Shown: positions 1 through 8,083, counted from the first letter of the stretch. The stretch is 32,189 nucleotides of DNA from JAAXTX01 sp035560715 (GCA_035560715.1 DATMYW010000039.1:1-32189), one strand, 5' to 3'. Numbers and translations: made by a program. Notes: generated from the sequence alone by a model not told the origin.

Positions 1-17
1 GGGTTAGGCACCGCCTC

Positions 18-85
18 ACGGTTTTCCTGGCTCGGAAAACCGTTCCGGCGTCCGATTCCTGACGCAAGCGAAATCGTTCGCTTGC
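18..85. repeat. Two adjacent perfect hairpins at the window edge
   Basis: ACGGTTTTCC (18-27) pairs with GGAAAACCGT (34-43) around a 6-nt loop. GCAAGCGAA (64-72) pairs with TTCGCTTGC (77-85) around a 4-nt loop. GTCCGATTCCTG at 50-61 is also a perfect 12-bp inverted match to 134-145 inside the neighbouring tRNA-Arg (its T arm). I see no convincing reading frame. The stretch could be the end of an RNA or an intergenic repeat belonging to the sequence left of the window. Confidence 0.5.
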
Positions 86-97
86 TCCTCGCGCGAT

Positions 98-119
98 AAA
101 ACCCCCTTTCGGGGGTTTT
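98..119 (-). terminator. Terminator of tRNA-Arg
   Basis: AAAACCCCC and GGGGGTTTT form a perfect 9-bp stem. Read on the minus strand it has a GAAA tetraloop and ends in a T run. It starts 5 nt after the 3' end of the minus-strand tRNA-Arg. The symmetry would let it work from either side. Confidence 0.85.
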
Positions 120-124
120 CTCTG

Positions 125-197
125 TGCGCTCGGCAGGAATCGGACCTGCGACCTTTTGGACCGCAACCAAACGCTCTATCCACTGAGCTACGAGCGC
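125..197 (-). tRNA. tRNA-Arg (anticodon GCG)
   Basis: The minus strand folds into a full cloverleaf: acceptor GCGCTCG/CGAGCGC, D stem GCTC/GAGC with GG in the loop, anticodon stem TTTGG/CCAAA with loop TTGCGGT (anticodon GCG, reading CGC and CGU), and T stem GCAGG/CCTGC. The discriminator base is A and CCA is not encoded. The anticodon is unusual, because most bacteria read these codons with an inosine-modified ACG. The T loop reads TCCGATT, with C at position 55 where U is nearly universal. Confidence 0.93.
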
Positions 198-233
198 GCA
201 CGAACCGACCTCCCGGGCCGTCCCGGGGACCAA

Positions 234-839
234 TCAAATATGCAGTATCCTTTCGAAGATGTCAATCAGGTTCGGCTCATACTCCTCCTCCGGGACATAC
301 CGGCTCAAGACGCGGCGCATGACTTCGGCGTCATTTCCTTCGAGGGGGATATGCAGTCTGGGGGTGATGGCACCGGCGATATCGAGGATGATGTGCTTGG
401 GGAACTGCGGATGCCCTTCGATGATCCAGAAGGAAGTGATTGACGGGTATTCGTAGAACGAGCGTCCGACGAAGATGCCCTTTTCGGTGACCATGTATTC
501 CGTCGGTTCGGCGGGTCGGCTGAAGAGCATGTAGCTGGTCATGCCGATCAGGATAAATTGGATTGCCATGATCGGGCTGTCAGTCGCGATCGAGTAGGCG
601 ATGATGACGATGAGGACGGAGACGATGCCCGCTATGAACTTTTTCGATTCGAGGAGCGGCGAATCCTGCCCCTCGGACTCCCAGTGGGCGAGGATCTTTC
701 CGGTCCGGTACGGATGAAGTACCGCGCGCTTCTCGTCCGGAGACGTGCGCGCCGGGTCTTCGATAGGCCCAACGTCTTCCAGGAACGGATGTTGGGCTTC
801 TTCCGCGTCATGACCGGTCGATCTCAAGTCGAAGCTCAT
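234..839 (-). CDS. Two-helix membrane protein with soluble C-terminal domain, unknown function
   Basis: The product has 201 residues. A charged N-terminal part of about 65 residues precedes two hydrophobic helices (about residues 70-87 and 90-106, joined by a short turn). A C-terminal segment rich in beta-type residues follows (about 110-201), containing TEYMVTEKGIFV and an Ile/His-rich strand region. That layout, two helices followed by a compact beta domain, resembles bacterial PH-like membrane proteins, but I do not recognise a family with certainty. I chose the ATG at 839. The longer GTG start at 872 would put the start codon inside an extended -10 promoter (TGGTATACT, minus strand). There is no clear Shine-Dalgarno sequence. 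The gene is monocistronic and runs toward tRNA-Arg. Confidence 0.75.
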   Translation of the reverse strand: MSFDLRSTGHDAEEAQHPFLEDVGPIEDPARTSPDEKRAVLHPYRTGKILAHWESEGQDSPLLESKKFIAGIVSVLIVIIAYSIATDSPIMAIQFILIGMTSYMLFSRPAEPTEYMVTEKGIFVGRSFYEYPSITSFWIIEGHPQFPKHIILDIAGAITPRLHIPLEGNDAEVMRRVLSRYVPEEEYEPNLIDIFERILHI

Positions 840-862
840 AAGCGTCTGAAAAAAGTACCGAT

Positions 863-871
863 AGTATACCA
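863..871 (-). promoter_or_regulatory. Extended -10 promoter of the 234-839 gene
   Basis: The minus strand reads TGGTATACT, a TG-n extended -10 element. The predicted transcript start is about 17 nt upstream of the ATG at 839. No good -35 box is visible. Confidence 0.6.
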
Positions 872-938
872 CGTCTCCCGGTCGGCTTCACAGGCATGGT
901 TGTTTCTGCTAGCCTGACTGGGAGAATCTTGTCCGAAC

Positions 939-959
939 GGAGGAGTGGCCGAGTGGTTG
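939..959 (+). pseudogene. tRNA-Ser fragment (5' end only)
   Basis: The 21 bases match exactly the first 21 bases of the broken tRNA-Ser copy starting at 986 (acceptor strand, D stem and part of the D loop). The sequence then diverges into TTGTTTGAAAC. It is a short 5' remnant of a tandem tRNA-Ser copy. Confidence 0.8.
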
Positions 960-985
960 TTGTTTGAAACGAATCTTTTTGGAGC

Positions 986-1056
986 GGAGGAGTGGCCGAG
1001 TGGTTGAAGGCAACAGTCTTGAAAACTGTCGTACCGGAAACGGTATCGTGAGTTCG
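986..1056 (+). pseudogene. Truncated tRNA-Ser (anticodon TGA) lacking its 3' end
   Basis: It has the acceptor 5' strand GGAGGAG, D arm, anticodon arm ACAGT-CTTGAAA-ACTGT, long variable arm and the first half of the T arm (GTGAGTTCG). After position 1056 the sequence switches to a GC-rich palindrome. No CTCCTCC strand follows to close the acceptor stem. The body is nearly identical to the intact tRNA-Ser at 1145-1231, but the acceptor stem sequence differs. It is almost certainly non-functional unless processed in an unusual way. Confidence 0.85.
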
Positions 1057-1057
1057 T

Positions 1058-1112
1058 CCGGCATCCCAGCATACGCGGGACAAGTGCGCCGGACGCCCCG
1101 CGTATGCGGGGC
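1058..1112. repeat. GC-rich palindromic element interrupting a tRNA-Ser copy
   Basis: GCATACGCGGG (1069-1079) and CCCGCGTATGC (1097-1107) are a perfect 11-bp inverted repeat. Each half can also fold locally, for example CCCCGC-GTAT-GCGGGG. An outer pair, GTCCGGC/GCCGGAC, lies near 1056-1062 and 1088-1094. The element begins exactly where the T loop of the truncated tRNA breaks. The following CGAATCC at 1112-1118 resembles the missing T-loop continuation. It looks like a small palindromic insertion of the REP or MITE type. Confidence 0.6.
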
Positions 1113-1118
1113 GAATCC

Positions 1119-1127
1119 TGGTATAAT
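1119..1127 (+). promoter_or_regulatory. Extended -10 promoter of tRNA-Ser
   Basis: TGGTATAAT is a TG-n extended consensus -10 box. It lies 17 nt before the first base of the intact tRNA-Ser, so the precursor would have a short 5' leader. Confidence 0.7.
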
Positions 1128-1144
1128 TGATAGTGCGAAACATT

Positions 1145-1231
1145 GGAAGCGTGGCCGAGTGGTTGAAGGCAACAGTCTTGAAAACTGTCATACCTGCAAG
1201 GGTATCGTGAGTTCGAATCTCACCGCTTCCG
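1145..1231 (+). tRNA. tRNA-Ser (anticodon TGA)
   Basis: This is an intact class II tRNA: acceptor GGAAGCG/CGCTTCC with discriminator G, D arm, anticodon stem ACAGT/ACTGT with loop CTTGAAA (anticodon TGA), a long variable arm closed by TACC/GGTA, and T arm GTGAG-TTCGAAT-CTCAC. CCA is not encoded. It lies just downstream of two broken copies and 13 nt before the next gene. Confidence 0.96.
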
Positions 1232-1244
1232 CGAATATTTACGC

Positions 1245-1886
1245 ATGGCGCTTGAAGCGACACATCTTCGGTTTGCGCTCGATGTCCGGGACGATTATCA
1301 TGTCGCGGACCTTTCGCGGTACCTATCGGGGACGATCTATCCGGACAGTCGGTATGTGAGCGGTGTCGAGCGGAACCTGACGCACCCGGAGATCATTTCC
1401 GATATCCCATTGCCGACTGATGACGATTTCCGCAAGGGCTGGGAGGTCCATCTGATTTATGACCTCCTCCAGGGGGAGGTGTTTGAGCGAATGACCGGAG
1501 TGAGGCACGTCGCGCAAGGGGATGAAGAATGGAGGCAGCGATCGGCGTTTAAGATCGTCCAGAACGAGATCGATGTCGACTTTCTTAATGTGACGGAAGT
1601 TGTATCGAAACTGGACGTCATCCCGACCCCGTTCAATGAACCCGTTGATACGGTTCGGCGATATTTTGAGTGCGTCGTCGGTTTCATGCGGGAAGGAACG
1701 GGAGAAGTGACAATCATCGAGGATATACCGGTCTTCAAGGCTTCCGGGGTTTCCGAAAAGCACCACGGTCTCTTGGACGATGTACGTGGTCGGTGCGAGC
1801 GTTTCCGGAACGATCCGATAATGATGGAAAAAATTTCCGGGATATACGACGAGACGATGCGAATGTATCGTGAACGATATCGATAA
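1245..1886 (+). CDS. Conserved hypothetical protein, possibly a metal-dependent hydrolase
   Basis: The product is a soluble protein of 213 residues with no membrane segment. The N-terminus has THLRFALDV, then SGTIYPDSRYV and NLTHPE, so His and Asp residues (about H7, D34, H47) are spaced as in some zinc-dependent phospholipase C-like or HD-type proteins, which carry a G-x-I-x-P-D motif. This link is a weak inference and a catalytic role is unproven. The rest is helical, including DLLQGEVFERM and the C-terminal basic helix. It starts 13 nt after tRNA-Ser and may be read from the same promoter. The Nudix gene follows 4 nt after its stop, which suggests co-transcription. Confidence 0.75.
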   Translation: MALEATHLRFALDVRDDYHVADLSRYLSGTIYPDSRYVSGVERNLTHPEIISDIPLPTDDDFRKGWEVHLIYDLLQGEVFERMTGVRHVAQGDEEWRQRSAFKIVQNEIDVDFLNVTEVVSKLDVIPTPFNEPVDTVRRYFECVVGFMREGTGEVTIIEDIPVFKASGVSEKHHGLLDDVRGRCERFRNDPIMMEKISGIYDETMRMYRERYR

Positions 1887-1890
1887 CCCT

Positions 1891-2385
1891 ATGGAACCCC
1901 TAAAAGATACCACCCTTCTGTTTCTGATCCGGCGCGATGACGCCGGGGCGGTTTCGGAAATCTGCCTTGCGATGAAGAAGCGCGGGTTCGGGACCGGGAA
2001 GTGGAACGGGGTCGGAGGGAAACTCGAATCGGGAGAGTCGATCGAGGAGGCCGCCCGGCGAGAGACGGAAGAAGAAATCGGCGTGCAAGCAGGGAAACTT
2101 CGTCAGATGGCACAGCTCGAGTTCCGGTACGCGCCGAGGCCTGACTGGGATCAGCTCGTGCACGTGTTCCTCGCGGAAACGTGGGACGGGGAACCGACCG
2201 AGAGCGACGAGATGAAACCGGGATGGTTTCCGGTCGCGGACATCCCGTTTGCGTCCATGTGGCCCGACGATTCGATCTGGCTCCCGGAGGTACTGTCCGG
2301 AAACCGCGTTCGAGGCCGGTTCCGTTTCGGTGAGGGGGAGACGATCTTGGAACACGAACTGCATCGGATCGCGGATTTCTCGTGA
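1891..2385 (+). CDS. Nudix hydrolase, MTH1-like (8-oxo-dGTP diphosphatase type)
   Basis: The product has 164 residues and would hydrolyse oxidised purine nucleoside triphosphates to monophosphates, cleaning the nucleotide pool. The Nudix box Gx5Ex7REUxEExGU is complete: G43, E49, R57-E58, E61-E62, G64. Family-specific similarity to mammalian MTH1/NUDT1 shows in KKRGFGTGKWNGVGGK before the box and in the WFPVADIPFASMWPDD segment after it, where MTH1 has its substrate-recognising Trp-Pro-Asp-Asp. The ATG at 1891 fits the family N-terminus. An upstream GTG at 1870 would overlap the previous gene by 17 nt and add seven residues. The exact substrate is inferred. Confidence 0.9.
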   Translation: MEPLKDTTLLFLIRRDDAGAVSEICLAMKKRGFGTGKWNGVGGKLESGESIEEAARRETEEEIGVQAGKLRQMAQLEFRYAPRPDWDQLVHVFLAETWDGEPTESDEMKPGWFPVADIPFASMWPDDSIWLPEVLSGNRVRGRFRFGEGETILEHELHRIADFS

Positions 2386-2429
2386 CCGTCCGATACGTGT
2401 CCGCTCGGCCTTTACTTGTGCACCCGATT

Positions 2430-2435
2430 CATAGT
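2430..2435 (+). promoter_or_regulatory. Possible -10 box for the HAD-like gene
   Basis: CATAGT in the 118-nt gap matches the -10 of the promoter at 3837. The -35 region is poor. It would give a leader of about 60 nt for the gene at 2504, which has AAGG about 9 nt before its ATG. Confidence 0.3.
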
Positions 2436-2503
2436 AGGGTGGTTTTGTCGATTTTCCCGTATTTTACAAATTTTCATTCGAAAGAACCAAAAGGCGATAC
2501 ATC

Positions 2504-3097
2504 ATGTCAAAACCGTTAGTCTGTTGTTTTGATTGCAGTGACGTCCTCATCCATCTCGGGAGGGCGAAGGCTGAGCATGCGAAGAACATGTTCGGCGTGG
2601 ATTGCTGCCCCCAGCATTTCAAGCGGAAGTTTATTGTCGGCAAACACGGGTTGCTGACCGAGGAACAGTATGACGAAATCCAGCGGGTCGTCTATGATCC
2701 GGAGCACATGCTGTCACTCAACGCCGTCCCCGGAGCCGTGGAATGCATCGAAGACATCGCCAGGGCAGGGCATCGTGTCTGCATCGTCACATCCCGAACG
2801 GGAGAGAAGCTCGAGGTCATCAAGAAATGGTGGCGGAGAAAGAGTCCGCTTGAAATCGAGTTCTTCGGAACTGGACAAGGGCAGAGTAAGGGGCCTACGC
2901 TCAAGAGACTCAAGGCTGATACGTTCGTCGACAATGACCGGAAAAAGCTTCGATTGATCGCGGAAGAGGGGATTCGGACGAAACTGTTCCTCCTGTCCTG
3001 GTGCAGTAATACGCACCATCATCTTCCGAAGCCTCTTCGCAGGCTGGGCTCATTCACCCAATTTCGGGAAGAACTCGCCCTGATGGGTAATTTCTGA
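2504..3097 (+). CDS. HAD-like phosphatase-fold protein with altered motif I
   Basis: The product has 197 residues. HAD motif I appears as FDCSDVL: nucleophile D10 is present, but the usual acid/base Asp two residues on is Ser12. Motif II is VTSRTGEK (T96), a candidate motif III Lys is K129, and motif IV is FVDNDRKK (D143, D145). The cap-like helical insert at about 17-75 and the overall length resemble 5'-deoxynucleotidase-type HAD proteins, but no substrate can be assigned. Losing the second Asp usually lowers phosphatase turnover or goes with another chemistry. The gene stands alone and ends in a strong terminator. Confidence 0.75.
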   Translation: MSKPLVCCFDCSDVLIHLGRAKAEHAKNMFGVDCCPQHFKRKFIVGKHGLLTEEQYDEIQRVVYDPEHMLSLNAVPGAVECIEDIARAGHRVCIVTSRTGEKLEVIKKWWRRKSPLEIEFFGTGQGQSKGPTLKRLKADTFVDNDRKKLRLIAEEGIRTKLFLLSWCSNTHHHLPKPLRRLGSFTQFREELALMGNF

Positions 3098-3120
3098 ATC
3101 CGCGGTTCGTCACCGCATCA

Positions 3121-3159
3121 CCCGTTCGGAATCTTCGGATTTCCTGAGCGGGTTTTTTT
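3121..3159 (+). terminator. Intrinsic terminator after the HAD-like gene
   Basis: CCCGTTCGGAATC pairs with GATTTCCTGAGCGGG (two small bulges) around a TTCG loop, followed by seven T. It lies 23 nt after the stop codon. Confidence 0.85.
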
Positions 3160-3197
3160 CGGTCGAGTCGAACGGAATGCCTATGTGGATGCGACAT

Positions 3198-3226
3198 TTG
3201 ACAGCGTTTTGAACCGCTGCTACAGT
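3198..3226 (+). promoter_or_regulatory. Strong sigma70-type promoter of the 3334 gene
   Basis: TTGACA (3198-3203), a 17-nt spacer, then TACAGT (3221-3226). Transcription should start near 3233, about 100 nt before the ATG at 3334. Confidence 0.8.
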
Positions 3227-3242
3227 GGCATGGCGTGTCAGG

Positions 3243-3291
3243 AAGGTTTTCACCTTTTGCGGACGTCCCGGACTTCGGGTTCGGGTTTTTT
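3243..3291 (+). promoter_or_regulatory. Leader with two hairpins, the second terminator-like
   Basis: Hairpin 1 is AAGGT-TTTC-ACCTT (3243-3256). Hairpin 2 is CCCGGAC-TTCGG-GTTCGGG (3267-3285), followed directly by six T (3286-3291). The pair lies between the promoter and the start codon at 3334. It could attenuate transcription into the gene or end a small RNA of about 60 nt. No ligand class is recognisable. Confidence 0.55.
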
Positions 3292-3333
3292 GTTTCTTCA
3301 CATCTACATCAACGCTTAAACGGAGACACTCCA

Positions 3334-3645
3334 ATGAGCAACAATGAATCACGTAAGGCGGGCATCGAAGTTCAGAAACCGGGAATTCTCTCGGCTATCA
3401 AGATTGACTGGACCTCGTCGGCTATCCAGTACAGGAAGTACGGTAAGCACTGCGCTTTCGTCAAGAAGGCTGGCGGGCTGGTCGCGATTTGCGGCACTCG
3501 TCACTTCGCGGACGGCACGTTCGTGCAGGTTCCTGAGGCCGACTTCAAAAAGATGATCATCGGTGAAGGCATTTCTGCCAAGAGAAGTCACGGTTCCAGG
3601 TCGCATGGCCAGTCCCATGGTCGCCGGTCAAGAAACAGCCGATAA
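3334..3645 (+). CDS. Small orphan protein with basic Ser-His-Gly tail
   Basis: The product has 103 residues. The first 80 or so form a mixed beta-type region (IKIDWTSSAIQYRKYG, FVKKAGGLVAICGT, FVQVPEADFKKMI). The last 20 residues are strongly basic and repetitive (SHGSRSHGQSHGRRSRNSR), which would suit nucleic acid or metal binding. I recognise no family. I chose the ATG at 3334 because GGAG lies 9 nt upstream; the frame is open further upstream, into the leader. The gene has its own strong promoter, a structured leader and its own terminator, so it is a self-contained unit. Confidence 0.7.
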   Translation: MSNNESRKAGIEVQKPGILSAIKIDWTSSAIQYRKYGKHCAFVKKAGGLVAICGTRHFADGTFVQVPEADFKKMIIGEGISAKRSHGSRSHGQSHGRRSRNSR

Positions 3646-3669
3646 TATCAATCGGCACGCAGTACGACA

Positions 3670-3703
3670 CCCTATCCGGTATCTATCGGATAGGGAGTTT
3701 TTT
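3670..3703 (+). terminator. Intrinsic terminator after the 3334 gene
   Basis: CCCTATCCG (3670-3678) and CGGATAGGG (3687-3695) form a perfect 9-bp stem, followed by AG and six T. It abuts the comFC fragment. Confidence 0.9.
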
Positions 3704-3780
3704 ATCTCGCGACGACGATGCCGAAGACCTTTTTCACGCCGAATTTTTTCAATACTTTCGCGCACTCCCTGACTGTGGCC
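3702..3780 (-). pseudogene. Duplicated 3' end of comFC
   Basis: The minus strand encodes RECAKVLKKFGVKKVFGIVVAR and a stop. This matches the C-terminus of the full comFC gene at 4556 (EECAKVLKKSGAKKVFGIVVAR). At DNA level 3703-3768 and 4557-4622 differ at only three of 66 positions. No other part of comFC is present here. The frame stays open upstream to about 3920, but that part has no comFC similarity. The two copies are direct repeats flanking the orphan gene at 3950. Confidence 0.8.
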
Positions 3781-3813
3781 TCGTGAGGAGTCGGTATCCG
3801 CGGAGGACCGTAT

Positions 3814-3842
3814 TTGACAGGAGGGAGCGGCTCGGGCATAGT
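3814..3842 (+). promoter_or_regulatory. Sigma70-type promoter of the 3950 gene
   Basis: TTGACA (3814-3819), a 17-nt spacer, then CATAGT (3837-3842). The predicted leader is about 100 nt and contains a perfect 7-bp hairpin, GTGTCCG (3878-3884) with CGGACAC (3893-3899). Confidence 0.7.
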
Positions 3843-3949
3843 GTCCCTGCGTTTCAGTGAGGAATGACGGGGAACGCGTGTCCGCGACGTATCGGACACT
3901 CGGTCATTTAACAACAGCATCGATCAACCTACTATCACAAGGGAGTATC

Positions 3950-4489
3950 ATGACGACTTTTCAGAAAGTATTGAAGCAGCCGGAGCCACGATATCGTCAA
4001 AAGGGACATATAACGGCTACTGGAAATAACAGAAACCGACTCCCACTTCAATCGAAGGTGAATGGGGTGTCGCCCAATGTCTCGCGGAGCCGTGCCGGAA
4101 ACGGAGATGACGTCGTATTTTCGGTAAGCAGGCGGGGAGAGGAGTCCACATGCGTCATGACGGCCGACGCCTACCAGGAAATCCTTCTCAAAGACGTCGC
4201 GTTTCTCGTCTTGACGGGAGTGCTCTCTTTCGGGAATTCGCTTGAGCTGGCGGATCCCGACGGCATCAGGCGCGGTCGGTTCCAGAAGCTCGATTGGACT
4301 TTCCTGAAAACCGATTTCATCACGCGTGAAGTTCACGATTCGACCGTGATCATCTACCATAACGGCAATCGGAGCGACGCGATCAAACTTCCGGTTGCGA
4401 GTTACGTCCTGATACTTTGGAAGGATGCGGAACCGCAAATCAGGACCGAGGCGCGACTTCGCGCATTGATGTCGACAGAAAGGAGATAG
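3950..4489 (+). CDS. Orphan protein of unknown function between comFC repeats
   Basis: The product has 179 residues and no recognised family. The N-terminal 50 or so residues are basic, polar and low in hydrophobic residues, so probably disordered. The remainder looks like a compact domain, with DDVVFSVSRRGEESTCVMTADAY, a hydrophobic stretch FLVLTGVLSF that is too short to call a membrane helix, then VIIYHNG and SYVLILW strands. I chose the ATG at 3950 because AAGGGAG lies just upstream. The gene has its own promoter, a hairpin-containing leader and a 9-bp terminator, mirroring the unit at 3198-3703. Confidence 0.7.
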   Translation: MTTFQKVLKQPEPRYRQKGHITATGNNRNRLPLQSKVNGVSPNVSRSRAGNGDDVVFSVSRRGEESTCVMTADAYQEILLKDVAFLVLTGVLSFGNSLELADPDGIRRGRFQKLDWTFLKTDFITREVHDSTVIIYHNGNRSDAIKLPVASYVLILWKDAEPQIRTEARLRALMSTERR

Positions 4490-4499
4490 TCAGTATTTT

Positions 4500-4532
4500 C
4501 CCTACCGTTCCGAATACGGTAGGGATTTTTTT
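4500..4532 (+). terminator. Intrinsic terminator after the 3950 gene
   Basis: CCCTACCGT (4500-4508) and ACGGTAGGG (4516-4524) form a perfect 9-bp stem followed by seven T. Its design closely parallels the terminator at 3670. Confidence 0.9.
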
Positions 4533-4555
4533 ATCACGGCCCCGCCGCCCGATGA

Positions 4556-5308
4556 CTATCTCGCCACGACGATGCCGAAGACCTTTTTCGCGCCGGATTT
4601 TTTCAATACTTTCGCGCACTCCTCGAGCGTGGCGCCGGTGGTGGCGACGTCGTCGACGAGCCAGAGAGTCTTGCCCTTAAACTCCTTATTGATCGCGGGA
4701 CTGTTTTTCTGGAGCGAGAAGGCGCCGTGCAGGTTCCGTTTGCGTTCCTTCGCGCCGCGGCTCTTGGCTTGCGGGAGCGTGAAGCGGTGCCGCACGAGCA
4801 GGTCCTCGCGTACTGGGACTGGCAGCTCTGGCATGAACGATTCCGAGAACGACCTCGCGATGAGTGTCGACTGGTTGAAACCGCGGTACCGCAGCCGCCA
4901 CGGATGGAGCGGGACAGGAAGCAGGAGATCGGGGAGCGGCAGATCGGTTTTCGCGGCCGCTTCGGCGAGGAGTCGCCCGAGCGGGAGGGCGAGCTCCGGG
5001 ACGTATTCGTACTTGAGAACGTGTATCGCGTCCGCGACCGTGAATGCCTCGCGAAACGCGACGGCCGCGAAAACGCCGTCGAGCGAATGTCGCGACGCGC
5101 AACTGAGACAGGTCAGCCCGTCGGGCACGATGACCGAACCGCAGAACGGGCAGCGATGTTCATGTTTGCGTGGCGCGGCCCGCAGGCACGCGTCGCAGAG
5201 ATACGAATGACCCGACCCGCAGCCGACGCAGGCGCGCGGGAACAATAAATCGGCGAGGAATTCCTTCGCTTTGAGAAGCAACGGATGCGTCGTATGGGGG
5301 GATTCCAT
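4556..5308 (-). CDS. comFC: ComF family protein (competence / phosphoribosyltransferase-like)
   Basis: The product has 250 residues. An N-terminal double zinc-ribbon region carries CxxC pairs (C27/C30, C39/C42, then CPFC and CLSC). A phosphoribosyltransferase-fold domain follows, with a PRPP-loop-like LVDDVATTGATL near residue 215 and the RGFNQS and RGAKERKRN segments typical of ComFC. ComFC supports DNA uptake during natural transformation, which fits the type IV pilus locus beyond clpC. I chose the ATG at 5308. A longer form starting at 5389 would overlap clpC by more than 40 nt and lacks family support. AAAGGA sits immediately before the ATG, so the start relies on weak signals. It lies 37 nt after the clpC stop, probably in one operon. 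Confidence 0.92.
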   Translation of the reverse strand: MESPHTTHPLLLKAKEFLADLLFPRACVGCGSGHSYLCDACLRAAPRKHEHRCPFCGSVIVPDGLTCLSCASRHSLDGVFAAVAFREAFTVADAIHVLKYEYVPELALPLGRLLAEAAAKTDLPLPDLLLPVPLHPWRLRYRGFNQSTLIARSFSESFMPELPVPVREDLLVRHRFTLPQAKSRGAKERKRNLHGAFSLQKNSPAINKEFKGKTLWLVDDVATTGATLEECAKVLKKSGAKKVFGIVVAR

Positions 5309-5345
5309 TCCTTTGTATCCCGTCAGCCTTCGTGGTCCGATGGGA

Positions 5346-7874
<2,529 letters not shown>

Positions 7875-7880
7875 AGGTTC

Positions 7881-7889
7881 ATCATATCA
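7881..7889 (-). promoter_or_regulatory. Extended -10 promoter of clpC
   Basis: The minus strand reads TGATATGAT. The start of transcription is expected around 7874, which is the A of the clpC ATG, so translation would be leaderless. Confidence 0.6.
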
Positions 7890-8011
7890 TGTACTGACGT
7901 TGCCTTCCCGGTTCCCATGGCCATTCATTGTAAGTTCAGGATGAGCCGATGTCAATCATGTGCCGTTCGGATTTTCCACACGGAGATGTCCTTTCTCCCG
8001 TTATGGAAATA

Positions 8012-8020
8012 TGGTACACT
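8012..8020 (+). promoter_or_regulatory. Extended -10 promoter of the pilus operon
   Basis: TGGTACACT on the plus strand, with a weak TTTCTC at the -35 distance. Transcription would start near 8027, about 57 nt before the pilM ATG. Confidence 0.6.
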
Positions 8021-8083
8021 GAAACCGATAGGGAAGAAACGGAATGCTATTCCGTATTTTTCCCGGTTGAAACACGAAAACGT

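Noticed and set aside
18..67. A second tRNA on the plus strand left of tRNA-Arg, suggested by a T-arm-like sequence
   Set aside because: The hairpin at 18-43 has a 6-nt loop without U33 and no acceptor or D arm can be found.
1069..1107. Possible CRISPR repeat (GC-rich palindrome resembling type I-E repeat cores)
   Set aside because: Only two imperfect units in opposite orientation, no regular spacers and no cas genes in the window.
3781..3920. A 72-residue minus-strand protein ending in the ComFC tail
   Set aside because: Only the last 22 or so codons have support, as a duplicated comFC end. The upstream part shows no similarity and overlaps the plus-strand promoter and leader, so it is treated as a fragment.
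3931..3936. TACTAT as the -10 of the 3950 gene (with TTTAAC upstream)
   Set aside because: The transcript would start inside the Shine-Dalgarno region; the TTGACA-17-CATAGT promoter at 3814 is better.
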